From a virus, in IMG/VR virus record IMGVR_UViG_3300008450_000427, positions 1-24,593 of that record: a stretch of DNA of 24,593 nt; one strand, written 5' to 3'. The translations under genes and the position numbers were made by a program. Below, piece by piece: positions 15,705 to 20,206 of this stretch. The notes under the pieces were generated by a model. The model was not told where the DNA came from, made no database searches, and saw nothing but the letters and a program-made list of their open reading frames with translations. Position 1 is the first letter of the stretch. Each line of letters begins with the position of its first letter.

Positions 15705-15777
15705 CTCCCCGGCTAGGATTTGAACCTAGGACCTATCGCTTAACAGGCGAGTGCTCTAACCACTGAGCTACCGAGGA
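15705..15777 (-). tRNA. tRNA-Asn (anticodon GTT)
   Basis: The acceptor is TCCTCGG/CCGGGGA with discriminator G. The anticodon arm has loop CTGTTAA, and the T-arm is CTAGG-TTCAAAT-CCTAG. All arms are regular and CCA is not encoded. Confidence 0.93.
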
Positions 15778-15960
15778 ATAATTTGTTTCTTATTCTCTTA
15801 CCCTTTTATTTCGAAACTAACCTGCTTATCTATTAACATCTCTCTACTAAAATGTAGAGGCTTCACTAACAGAAGCTTACTCAATCAGGGATTATATGCA
15901 ACTAGATCATATAATTTGAATGTTGTTAAATAATACGAGTTTTTCAAGGGTACAGGTTAT
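15778..15960 (-). ncRNA. structured spacer between tRNA-Asn and tRNA-Met
   Basis: This 183-base gap has no ORF of note. On the minus strand there are two hairpins: GCTTC-TGTTAGT-GAAGC, with a seven-base loop like an anticodon arm, and CTCTAC-ATTTTA-GTAGAG. The outer parts contain two complementary pairs, TACCCTT/AAGGGTA and AACCTG/CAGGTT, so the whole spacer may fold into one domain. This may be a small RNA or the remains of lost tRNAs. Confidence 0.4.
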
Positions 15961-16038
15961 TGGTGGGCCCTACAGGACTTGAACCTGTGACCTACTGATT
16001 ATGAGTCAGTTGCTACTAACCTACTGAGCTAAGAGTCC
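15961..16038 (-). tRNA. tRNA-Met (anticodon CAT, elongator type), CCA encoded
   Basis: The anticodon stem ACTGA/TCAGT holds loop CTCATAA. The acceptor GGACTCT/AGGGCCC has one A-C mismatch. The D-arm AGCTCAGTAGGTTAGTAGCA and G-C first pair fit an elongator tRNA. It could also be an Ile tRNA with a lysidine anticodon. The 3' ACCA is encoded, which I see in no other tRNA here. Confidence 0.88.
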
Positions 16039-16044
16039 ATTTTG

Positions 16045-16118
16045 TGCTTCCTGTCAGATTCGAACTGACACTGTATAGTTCCTAAGACTATTGCCTCTTC
16101 CAGTTGGGCTAAGGAAGC
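16045..16118 (-). tRNA. tRNA with anticodon TAG (Leu), class I shape
   Basis: The acceptor is GCTTCCT/AGGAAGC with discriminator A. The anticodon stem ATAGT/ACTAT holds loop CTTAGGA, so the anticodon is TAG, reading CUA (Leu). The variable region is only five bases (ACAGT), whereas bacterial tRNA-Leu has a long variable arm; the two Leu(TAA) tRNAs here do have one. TAG read as anticodon is not amber suppression, which needs CTA. Confidence 0.8.
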
Positions 16119-16133
16119 GTTGGTATTTCAAGA

Positions 16134-16144
16134 TGTCAAAGATC
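16134..16144 (-). promoter_or_regulatory. boxA-like element (GATCTTTGACA) before tRNA-Leu(TAG)
   Basis: The minus strand reads GATCTTTGACATCTTG, starting 15 bases before the tRNA. It is close to the element at 17897-17907 (GTTCTTTGACATATTG) in front of tRNA-Phe. Confidence 0.4.
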
Positions 16145-16151
16145 GTTGTTG

Positions 16152-16234
16152 TGCTCCTGACAGGAATCGAACCTGCACGGACAATGTCCAAGGGATTTTA
16201 AGTCCCTTGTGTCTACCTGTTTCACCACAAGAGC
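16152..16234 (-). tRNA. tRNA-Leu (anticodon TAA), first copy
   Basis: This is a class II tRNA. The acceptor is GCTCTTG/CAGGAGC with discriminator A, the D-region is GTGAAACAGGTAGAC, the stem AGGGA/TCCCT holds loop CTTAAAA, the variable arm is GGACATTGTCC, and the T-arm is normal. It reads UUA, a common codon in this AT-rich genome. Confidence 0.94.
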
Positions 16235-16240
16235 ATATTT

Positions 16241-16250
16241 TTTAAAGAAC
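16241..16250 (-). promoter_or_regulatory. boxA-like element (GTTCTTTAAA) before tRNA-Leu(TAA)
   Basis: GTTCTTTAAAAAATATG on the minus strand lies six bases before the tRNA and about 40 bases after the promoter at 16287-16318. It matches the element at 15591-15600. Confidence 0.4.
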
Positions 16251-16286
16251 GTGTTGATGTTGTTTTTCTTATCAACCTCAACATTG

Positions 16287-16318
16287 TAAATATACGAACA
16301 ATTTTTCAAAAAGCCAAA
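16287..16318 (-). promoter_or_regulatory. Bacteroidetes-type promoter for Leu-Leu-Met-Asn tRNAs
   Basis: TTTG (16318-16315), 20-bp spacer ending TTCG, TATATTTA (16294-16287). The leader contains GTTGAT...ATCAAC and the shared AAGAAAAACAA. A palindrome lies 20 bp upstream of the -33 box. Confidence 0.78.
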
Positions 16319-16338
16319 TCTTTTTAAAAGATTTTTTC

Positions 16339-16357
16339 ATTTGGAATTGTTCTAAAT
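16339..16357. promoter_or_regulatory. 19-bp imperfect palindrome upstream of a promoter (copy 1)
   Basis: Plus strand ATTTGGAATTGTTCTAAAT. It begins 20 bp beyond the -33 box of the promoter at 16287-16318 and lies two bases from the end of tRNA-Trp. Close copies occur at 19633-19651 and 22742-22760, also upstream of promoters. Either an operator or an RNA hairpin. Confidence 0.5.
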
Positions 16358-16359
16358 AG

Positions 16360-16430
16360 CACGCCTGTAAGGAATCGAACCCTACCCTCGAGGTTTTGGA
16401 GACCTGAGCGGCACCTTGCCTGTCAGACGT
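16360..16430 (-). tRNA. tRNA-Trp (anticodon CCA)
   Basis: The acceptor ACGTCTG/CAGGCGT has discriminator G. The anticodon stem AGGT/ACCT holds loop CTCCAAA, and the T-arm is TAGGG-TTCGATT-CCTTA. The D-arm is short (AGGC-AAGGT-GCC), giving a 71-nt tRNA. Confidence 0.87.
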
Positions 16431-16437
16431 AGGTTTG

Positions 16438-16508
16438 AGGTCAGTACTGGAGTCAAACCAGTCTAGAGGCTTTTGCAGAGCCTTACCTAATCGCTCGGAC
16501 AACTGACC
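16438..16508 (-). tRNA. tRNA-Cys (anticodon GCA)
   Basis: The acceptor GGTCAGT/ACTGACC carries discriminator T, the Cys identity base. The stem AGGCT/AGCCT holds loop CTGCAAA, and the T-arm is ACTGG-TTTGACT-CCAGT. Confidence 0.93.
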
Positions 16509-16515
16509 TTATGGG

Positions 16516-16589
16516 TGGTTCCTATAGGATTTAAACCTATAACCTCTTAATCCGTAGTTAAGTGCTCTATTCTGTTGAGCTAAGGAACC
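16516..16589 (-). tRNA. tRNA-Arg (anticodon ACG)
   Basis: The acceptor GGTTCCT/AGGAACC has discriminator A. The stem CTTAA/TTAAG holds loop CTACGGA, and the T-arm is ATAGG-TTTAAAT-CCTAT. The A34 is expected to be read as inosine if the host has TadA. Confidence 0.92.
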
Positions 16590-16596
16590 CGTTAGT

Positions 16597-17049
16597 CTAT
16601 TTAACTAATGTATCGGCAGCAAATGTTGCCATTGCTCCAAAAGTTTTGTATCTAACCTCATAACCCATTCCTACAATTAATCCAATTGCTGAAGTTAAAA
16701 CTTCATTGGATTTATATCTTTTATCTGGGTTAATATCAATATCAATATATTTTACTTTAGGCAAACCAGCTTGTTTCAAAAACTCAGCTACTTCAATTGA
16801 TTTCCAAACTTCGTTCATCAATCTAATTTGTCTAACTTTTTCAGGTTCTGTTTTTTCCCTTTTATACAACACATGTGCACCATTTCCAGGTTTATATAGC
16901 GCGACTACTGTTGCATATATAGTCTTATCTTTATATCCTTGAGAATCACATCCAATCAAAATTTCAACGTTGTTATACATTGATATATAAGATTTGATAT
17001 AATCTACGATGTCAACCTGCTTGTTTGTTACTAGTGTTTTAAAGTCCAT
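16597..17049 (-). CDS. RNase H-like protein, YkuK / DUF458 type, inside the tRNA array
   Basis: A 150-residue protein with the look of the YkuK (DUF458) branch of the RNase H-like superfamily. Asp35 in ILIGCDSQGYKD, then strands TIYATVVALYKP and HVLYKREKT, an acidic YIDIDIN (Asp103/Asp105) and a late Asp146 could supply the acidic metal-binding cluster; Glu80 is a further candidate. Members may act on nucleic acid, but their substrates are not established as far as I know. It sits between tRNA-Arg(ACG) and tRNA-Ser(GCT), 40 bases after the latter, with no promoter of its own visible, so it is probably carried on the polycistronic tRNA transcript. A role in RNA processing is a guess from position. 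Confidence 0.75.
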   Translation of the reverse strand: MDFKTLVTNKQVDIVDYIKSYISMYNNVEILIGCDSQGYKDKTIYATVVALYKPGNGAHVLYKREKTEPEKVRQIRLMNEVWKSIEVAEFLKQAGLPKVKYIDIDINPDKRYKSNEVLTSAIGLIVGMGYEVRYKTFGAMATFAADTLVK

Positions 17050-17089
17050 AGTTGTTTTTATTTAGTTTCTTACATAGTTTTTAATATAG

Positions 17090-17177
17090 CGGAAAATGTT
17101 GGTATCGATCCAAATACTCTTTAATGAGTACGCATTGCTTAGCAGGCAAGCCCTTTCACCATCTAGGGTCATTTTCC
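17090..17177 (-). tRNA. tRNA-Ser (anticodon GCT)
   Basis: This is an 88-nt class II tRNA with acceptor GGAAAAT/ATTTTCC and discriminator G. The stem CTTGC/GCAAT holds loop CTGCTAA, and the long variable arm includes TACTCATTAAAGAGTA. Confidence 0.93.
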
Positions 17178-17183
17178 AAATTG

Positions 17184-17257
17184 GGGTGTTTAAGGAATTT
17201 CGAAATCCCGACCTCTGGATCCACAAACCAGCGCTCTTCCTCTGAGCTATAAACACC
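17184..17257 (-). tRNA. tRNA-His (anticodon GTG)
   Basis: The acceptor GGTGTTT/AAACACC has discriminator C, as in tRNA-His. The anticodon arm CTGG/CCAG has loop TTGTGGA plus one T-T mismatch. The base before position 1 is T, so the -1 G must be provided after transcription or by other processing. Confidence 0.9.
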
Positions 17258-17262
17258 ATTTG

Positions 17263-17335
17263 TAGGGATGAGGAGATTCGAACTCCTAACCTCGATTGTA
17301 TAAGAATCTTGCTCTCACCATTGAGCTACATCCCC
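17263..17335 (-). tRNA. tRNA-Ile (anticodon TAT)
   Basis: The acceptor GGGGATG/CATCCCT has discriminator A. The anticodon arm has loop CTTATAC, and the T-arm is AGGAG-TTCGAAT-CTCCT. It reads AUA directly, which suits an AT-rich phage and avoids the lysidine route. Confidence 0.92.
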
Positions 17336-17343
17336 ATATATTG

Positions 17344-17417
17344 TAGTGATAGTAAGACTCGAACTTACAACCTTCTCCGTATCAGAGAGATGCTCTCACC
17401 AATTGAGCTATACCACT
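17344..17417 (-). tRNA. tRNA-Ile (anticodon GAT)
   Basis: The acceptor AGTGGTA/TATCACT has discriminator A. The stem TCTCT/GGAGA (one G-U pair) holds loop CTGATAC, and the T-arm is GTAAG-TTCGAGT-CTTAC. Confidence 0.93.
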
Positions 17418-17423
17418 AGGTTG

Positions 17424-17507
17424 TGCCGCCTACAGGATTCGAACCTGTTCACCCAAAAGGGACTAGATTTACAGTCTAGCGTACCTCTCCCACTGTACCG
17501 CGATGGC
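17424..17507 (-). tRNA. tRNA-Tyr (anticodon GTA)
   Basis: This is a class II tRNA. The stem CTAGA/TCTAG holds loop CTGTAAA, the variable arm is CCCTTTTGGG, and the T-arm is ACAGG-TTCGAAT-CCTGT. The acceptor (GCCATCG against AGGCGGC) has two mismatches, which is poor for a functional tRNA unless edited or tolerated. Confidence 0.85.
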
Positions 17508-17513
17508 GTTTTG

Positions 17514-17589
17514 TCCCTCCTGCTGGATTCGAACCAACGATCTTCTCTGTGTAAAAGAGATGCTTTAAAACCGACTAAGCGAAGGTGGG
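17514..17589 (-). tRNA. tRNA-Val (anticodon TAC)
   Basis: The acceptor CCCACCT/AGGAGGG has one A-A mismatch and discriminator A. The stem TCTCT/AGAGA holds loop TTTACAC, and the T-arm is GTTGG-TTCGAAT-CCAGC. Confidence 0.88.
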
Positions 17590-17640
17590 TGGTCCAACTT
17601 TATGATTTAAACTATCAACGGCATGTGACTCCTTAGTTTT
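17590..17640 (-). pseudogene. possible decayed tRNA 3' half
   Basis: The minus-strand spacer between tRNA-Lys and tRNA-Val contains GATAGTTTAAATCAT, like a T-arm, and ends AGTTGGACCACC, like an acceptor end. No D-arm or anticodon arm fits in the remaining 30 bases, and the T-stem pairs poorly. Probably a tRNA remnant. Confidence 0.3.
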
Positions 17641-17642
17641 TG

Positions 17643-17717
17643 TGACCCCGGGAAGATTCGAACTTTCGATCCCCTCATTAAAAGTGAGGTGCTTTAAACC
17701 AACTAAGCTACGAGGTC
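17643..17717 (-). tRNA. tRNA-Lys (anticodon TTT)
   Basis: The acceptor GACCTCG/CGGGGTC has discriminator A. The stem CCTCA/TGAGG holds loop CTTTTAA. The T-arm is GAAAG-TTCGAAT-CTTCC, with a mismatch in the outer stem. Confidence 0.92.
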
Positions 17718-17722
17718 TTTTG

Positions 17723-17796
17723 TAGGGTAAGCCGGACTCGAACCGACATGATGTCCACATCCCAAATGTGGAGGCTTACCATTAGCCCATTACCCT
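17723..17796 (-). tRNA. tRNA-Pro (anticodon TGG)
   Basis: The acceptor AGGGTAA/TTACCCT has discriminator A. The stem CCACA/TGTGG holds loop TTTGGGA, the D-arm is GGCTAATGGTAAGCC, and the T-arm is GTCGG-TTCGAGT-CCGGC. Confidence 0.93.
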
Positions 17797-17807
17797 AATT
17801 AAAATTG

Positions 17808-17880
17808 TGTACCAGATAGGTATCGAACCTATATCCTCTGCTCTTCAGGCAGTTGCATGAACCTCCATTGCTACTGGTAC
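17808..17880 (-). tRNA. tRNA-Phe (anticodon GAA)
   Basis: The acceptor GTACCAG/CTGGTAC has discriminator A. The anticodon arm CTGC/GCAG holds loop CTGAAGA, and the T-arm is ATAGG-TTCGATA-CCTAT. It is the first tRNA after the leader with a terminator at 17914-17934. Confidence 0.9.
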
Positions 17881-17896
17881 ATCAGGTTTTCCAATA

Positions 17897-17907
17897 TGTC
17901 AAAGAAC
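17897..17907 (-). promoter_or_regulatory. boxA-like element (GTTCTTTGACA) before tRNA-Phe
   Basis: The minus strand reads GTTCTTTGACATATTGG directly after the terminator's T-run and 16 bases before tRNA-Phe. It is the best match in the window to a boxA core (CTTTAACA in E. coli). Confidence 0.45.
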
Positions 17908-17913
17908 TTAAAA

Positions 17914-17934
17914 AGCCTAACTTTTGGTTAGGCT
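17914..17934 (-). terminator. intrinsic terminator in the tRNA leader (attenuator candidate)
   Basis: On the minus strand AGCCTAAC and GTTAGGCT pair (8 bp) around loop CAAAA, followed by TTTTAAG. Its 5' arm shares AGCC (17931-17934) with the 3' arm of the 12-bp hairpin at 17931-17979, so the two cannot fully form together. Confidence 0.7.
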
Positions 17935-17979
17935 CACAATGTTTGGTTTATATATAATTTATAACCTACATTATGAGCC
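17931..17979 (-). promoter_or_regulatory. long leader hairpin competing with the terminator
   Basis: On the minus strand GGCTCATAATGT pairs with ACATTGTGAGCC over 12 positions, one of them G-U. An inner GGTT/AACC stem extends it. The stop codon of the 29-codon ORF lies at the end of its 5' arm. Confidence 0.6.
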
Positions 17980-18055
17980 GCCACAATCTAATATCTTCTG
18001 CCACGGGAGATATCCAGGCATTGAGACTAAATTGATATGACTTATTATGTTTCAT
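17966..18055 (-). CDS. 29-codon leader ORF ahead of the main tRNA unit
   Basis: The ORF begins ATG at 18055, some twelve bases after the promoter's TATATTTA box, and ends TAG at 17966. It has 29 codons and ends R-L-W-R-L-I-M. Codons near the end include TGG, CGG, CTC and ATA, several of which look uncommon in this AT-rich window, though I did not count usage. The stop codon falls in the 5' arm of the long hairpin, the position expected of an attenuator leader peptide. No family is recognisable. It may be untranslated, in which case the region is a small RNA of about 150 bases. Confidence 0.4.
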   Translation of the reverse strand: MKHNKSYQFSLNAWISPVAEDIRLWRLIM

Positions 18056-18067
18056 TTTTCTATATTA

Positions 18068-18099
18068 TAAATATACGAAAAAGATTTCAAAGTTCCAAA
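18068..18099 (-). promoter_or_regulatory. Bacteroidetes-type promoter for the main tRNA unit
   Basis: TTTG (18099-18096), 20-bp spacer ending TTCG, TATATTTA (18075-18068). It lies just after tRNA-Gly and ahead of the attenuator-like leader. Confidence 0.75.
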
Positions 18100-18130
18100 T
18101 TTTTTGAAAAATTTTTTCTTTTTCTTTTTG

Positions 18131-18203
18131 AGCGGGTGGACAGAATCGAACTGTCATCCTAACATTGGAAGTGTTATATAATAAGCCATTATACGACACC
18201 CGC
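18131..18203 (-). tRNA. tRNA-Gly (anticodon TCC)
   Basis: The acceptor GCGGGTG/CACCCGC has discriminator T. The stem TAACA/TGTTA holds loop CTTCCAA, and the T-arm is GACAG-TTCGATT-CTGTC. Confidence 0.93.
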
Positions 18204-18325
18204 ATATATAGTTTTCAAATACCCCTAGACTATACAAACTATGCCAACCTACGATTTGGAGAAAAAGTGTGCTGTTCTTATGAGAAGCATTTTCTGTCTT
18301 CGTTCCTGTGTACTTTAGGATTTCG
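18204..18325 (-). other. 122-base spacer between tRNA-Thr and tRNA-Gly
   Basis: No ORF or complete tRNA is visible. The minus strand holds TTCT-CATA-AGAA inside TGC...GCA, faintly like a Met anticodon arm, and GAAG...CTTC. It could be a decayed tRNA or a folded spacer like those at 15197 and 15778. Confidence 0.3.
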
Positions 18326-18409
18326 AGCTGGTAGTAGGATTCGAACCTACGTGTCTTATTCAGATCCTGCTTACAAGGCAGGCGCAATCGGCCACTATGC
18401 GATACCAGC
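18326..18409 (-). tRNA. tRNA-Thr (anticodon TGT) with an extended variable arm
   Basis: The acceptor GCTGGTA/TACCAGC has discriminator T. The stem CCTGC/GCAGG holds loop CTTGTAA, and the T-arm is GTAGG-TTCGAAT-CCTAC. The variable region is about 15 bases (ATCTGAATAAGACAC) with a TCT/AGA mini-stem, which is class II-like and unusual for Thr. Confidence 0.85.
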
Positions 18410-18418
18410 TTTTGTTTT

Positions 18419-18574
18419 TTAAAGAGTATCCTTTACCAAACTATCAGATTTAATAGTTGAATCAGATACAATGGTAGAGTCTACTGATGTTGAATCTACA
18501 ACCGGGGTTTCTGTAGGTACAGAACATGCAACAAACATGGTTGCAATCATAAGTGTGAAAATTACTTTTTTCAT
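18419..18574 (-). CDS. small lipoprotein inside the tRNA array
   Basis: A 51-residue protein starting MKKVIFTLMIATMFVACSVP. Residues 1-17 form a signal peptide with basic start and hydrophobic core, and the lipobox-like FVAC makes Cys17 the lipidation site. The mature part is only 34 residues, rich in Val, Asp, Ser and Thr (VVDSTSVDSTIVSDSTIKSD). A longer frame opens upstream, but its extra residues come from the tRNA, so this Met is the start. Such short Asp/Ser-rich lipoproteins are common in flavobacterial genomes, so it may be a host-acquired extra gene. Small phage lipoproteins sometimes block superinfection; that role here is inference. A TATATTTATA sequence lies just upstream. Confidence 0.75.
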   Translation of the reverse strand: MKKVIFTLMIATMFVACSVPTETPVVDSTSVDSTIVSDSTIKSDSLVKDTL

Positions 18575-18606
18575 ATGTGTATAAATATATAGTTGTTTAT
18601 TTTTTG

Positions 18607-18692
18607 TACCGCTGGCCGGGATCGAACCGGCAAGAACCTTTCGGCTCGCCAAATTTTAAGTCTGGTGTGTTTTCCTGTTTCACCACAACGGC
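18607..18692 (-). tRNA. tRNA-Leu (anticodon TAA), second copy
   Basis: This is a class II tRNA. The acceptor GCCGTTG/CAGCGGT has discriminator A, the stem CCAGA/TTTGG holds loop CTTAAAA, the variable arm includes GAGCCGAAAGGTTC, and the T-arm is GCCGG-TTCGATC-CCGGC. It differs widely from the first Leu(TAA) tRNA, so the two probably have separate origins. Confidence 0.93.
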
Positions 18693-18700
18693 ATTTGATT

Positions 18701-18732
18701 TAAATATATGAAAGAACTTTTAATTTTCCAAC
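18701..18732 (-). promoter_or_regulatory. promoter variant for the first tRNA unit
   Basis: GTTG (18732-18729), 20-bp spacer ending TTCA, TATATTTA (18708-18701). It has an imperfect -33 box but the exact spacing. It drives tRNA-Leu, the lipoprotein, tRNA-Thr and tRNA-Gly. Confidence 0.65.
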
Positions 18733-18768
18733 CTTAAGTACATTCCCTTAAGCGGGAACGTACTCAAG
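18733..18768 (-). terminator. 15-bp stem-loop with the DUF932 stop codon in its loop
   Basis: On the minus strand CTTGAGTACGTTCCC pairs with GGGAATGTACTTAAG (two G-U pairs). The loop GCTTAA contains the TAA stop of the 266-residue gene. No T-run follows, so it may be an mRNA 3' end stabiliser or factor-dependent terminator. The next promoter's -33 box starts at its foot. Confidence 0.55.
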
Positions 18769-19548
18769 AGCCAAATCATACAAACGTTCGTTCAAAACCA
18801 TATCTTGTTGGAAGTTTTTAATTTTACGAGCCTTCCTTGATTTTTCTCCATATTGGTATCGGAAATCACCTTTAACCAATTTTTCTTGAACTACATTATA
18901 TACATTCCACAAATCCATACTCCTGTCTTCTGGACGGGTTGGGGTAAGGAGATCTTCCAAATCAATTTCAATATTATTGATGTCTTCTCCAAACCTAACT
19001 TCAAGTGCTTTTTGAGCAAATTCAAGGGCTTGTTCTTGACCAAGTTCTACTTGTCGGAATTTGTTAAGAGATTCAACAGTCAAAGGCAATTTTTCAACCA
19101 TACCTTTAATGGTATTTTGGAGTTCTTCAAATGAATAACCATAATGCCTAATTTTCATGTTTTCAAATTCACGTGAGGAAATAACCAATCCATTTTCACA
19201 CACCAACCTAAACAAACCAGCGGTAAAAGTAAATGCATTTTTACCGTCATGTGAATTGGTCAATAGGATTTGTGGGAAAACATTATCACCATCTTCGGCT
19301 GTAATTTGCAAATCATTATTGCGGAAAACCACCAGATGTTTTTGGTAACCCACTCCCTTACGAGCTTTAACTTCTTTGGCATCAACTACTCCCCAACCCA
19401 AAATAGACATATCATCAATGATTTTTTCGGTTGAGATGTGAGCATACTTGTCACTTACATTTGGGGAACCTTTGTCAGTAAAAATAGAATTGGCTTTCTG
19501 ACGGATTTGGGTTTTGGTGAGGAATTGGGAGTTTTGAATGTTTAGCAT
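18748..19548 (-). CDS. DUF932 family protein A
   Basis: A 266-residue protein with DUF932-type blocks: LGWGVVDAKEVKARK near 50-64, NSHDGKNAFTF near 98-108, then FRLVCENGLVISS near 113-125, and a helical C-terminal half (EQALEFAQKALEVRFGED; LWNVYNVVQEKLVKGDFRYQ). DUF932 proteins are found in phages and plasmids, sometimes called phage/plasmid-like or LGT_TIGR03299 proteins; their biochemical role is unknown to me. The second copy at 21015-21800 shares the same order of blocks. It has its own promoter at 19581-19612, and its leader is the shared AAGAAAAAT type. Its wording of codons looks less AT-biased than that of the second copy. Confidence 0.8.
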   Translation of the reverse strand: MLNIQNSQFLTKTQIRQKANSIFTDKGSPNVSDKYAHISTEKIIDDMSILGWGVVDAKEVKARKGVGYQKHLVVFRNNDLQITAEDGDNVFPQILLTNSHDGKNAFTFTAGLFRLVCENGLVISSREFENMKIRHYGYSFEELQNTIKGMVEKLPLTVESLNKFRQVELGQEQALEFAQKALEVRFGEDINNIEIDLEDLLTPTRPEDRSMDLWNVYNVVQEKLVKGDFRYQYGEKSRKARKIKNFQQDMVLNERLYDLALEYVPA

Positions 19549-19580
19549 AACTTTTATTTTTTCTTATTTTTCTTACATCG

Positions 19581-19612
19581 TAAATATACGAAAGGATTTT
19601 GCGGAGGCCAAA
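19581..19612 (-). promoter_or_regulatory. Bacteroidetes-type promoter for DUF932-A
   Basis: TTTG (19612-19609), 20-bp spacer ending TTCG, TATATTTA (19588-19581). The palindrome at 19633-19651 starts 20 bp further upstream. Confidence 0.8.
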
Positions 19613-19632
19613 TTTTTTAAAAAGAAATTTTC

Positions 19633-19651
19633 ATTTGGAATTATTCTAAAT
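19633..19651. promoter_or_regulatory. 19-bp imperfect palindrome upstream of a promoter (copy 2)
   Basis: Plus strand ATTTGGAATTATTCTAAAT. It overlaps the stop codon of the 193-residue gene and lies 20 bp beyond the -33 box of the DUF932-A promoter. See the copies at 16339 and 22742. Confidence 0.5.
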
Positions 19652-20206
19652 AAGAGGTTTTCCTAAAAGAATTTTTTCTAATTTTTTACCACCAATAAAT
19701 CTAGTATAAGTACCATCATCTTGAATATCTAAGGCTTTATCTCCCATTACTTTTTCAATTGTGGTTTTATTTGTTACTACTGGTACCCCTTTGGCCATCA
19801 ATATATCTTTTAATTTACCTGATACTTCAACAAAACTACCTGGTTTTTTTAAGATATCTGCTGTTTTATTGAGAGAACTAGATTTGGCTGGAGAACTATT
19901 GTCATGACCCATAGCACCTATTTTTTTACCTGCTGGTTTATTTTTATAAGTAACCACAGCATCAGGGTCAGGATCATCATCTAAATCAATAACAATATAG
20001 TTTGCGTCTCCTTCAGAACCTGTTACATCATCAGGACTTTGGTAGTTTAAATTACCACCAATGGCTGAGTATGCTTTGTCAATAAGGTCAAAGATATCAC
20101 CAGCATATTCTTGGGTTTCTTGTTTATCAAGTTCAACCCATTTGTTTTTAGGTAACTCCTCAAGTAATGGATTATTTTTTAGGTATTCAAGTAAATTAAA
20201 TGACAT
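19646..20206 (-). CDS. phage protein of unknown function (Asp-rich middle)
   Basis: The frame can start at 20227, but the Met at 20206 (MSFNLLEYLKNNPLLEEL) gives a more natural N-terminus and still overlaps the hydrolase gene by a few bases; I choose it (186 residues). Residues 28-50 form a helix (TQEYAGDIFDLIDKAYSAIG). Near 60-75 is an acidic, Ca-binding-like stretch (YIVIDLDDDPDPDAVVTYKN). The C-terminus has VPVVTNKTTIEKVMGDKALD. I recall similar proteins with 'DDDPDPD' in T4-like phages, linked to virion or head assembly in some annotations, but cannot confirm the role. No catalytic motif is seen. It is probably co-transcribed with the hydrolase upstream. Confidence 0.62.
   Translation of the reverse strand: MSFNLLEYLKNNPLLEELPKNKWVELDKQETQEYAGDIFDLIDKAYSAIGGNLNYQSPDDVTGSEGDANYIVIDLDDDPDPDAVVTYKNKPAGKKIGAMGHDNSSPAKSSSLNKTADILKKPGSFVEVSGKLKDILMAKGVPVVTNKTTIEKVMGDKALDIQDDGTYTRFIGGKKLEKILLGKPLI

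Noticed and set aside
16045-16118. The anticodon TAG considered as evidence for stop-codon suppression.
   Set aside because: Anticodon 5'-UAG-3' pairs with the Leu codon CUA; an amber suppressor would need CUA. Genes here also use TAA, TAG and TGA as ordinary stops.
16278-18422. Open frames on both strands within the tRNA array (for example 16278-16502, 17062-17259, 17346-17636, 17575-17760, 18154-18387 and 18165-18422).
   Set aside because: Each runs across tRNA genes or promoters, and their residues come from tRNA arms and stems. They have no protein-like composition or start context.
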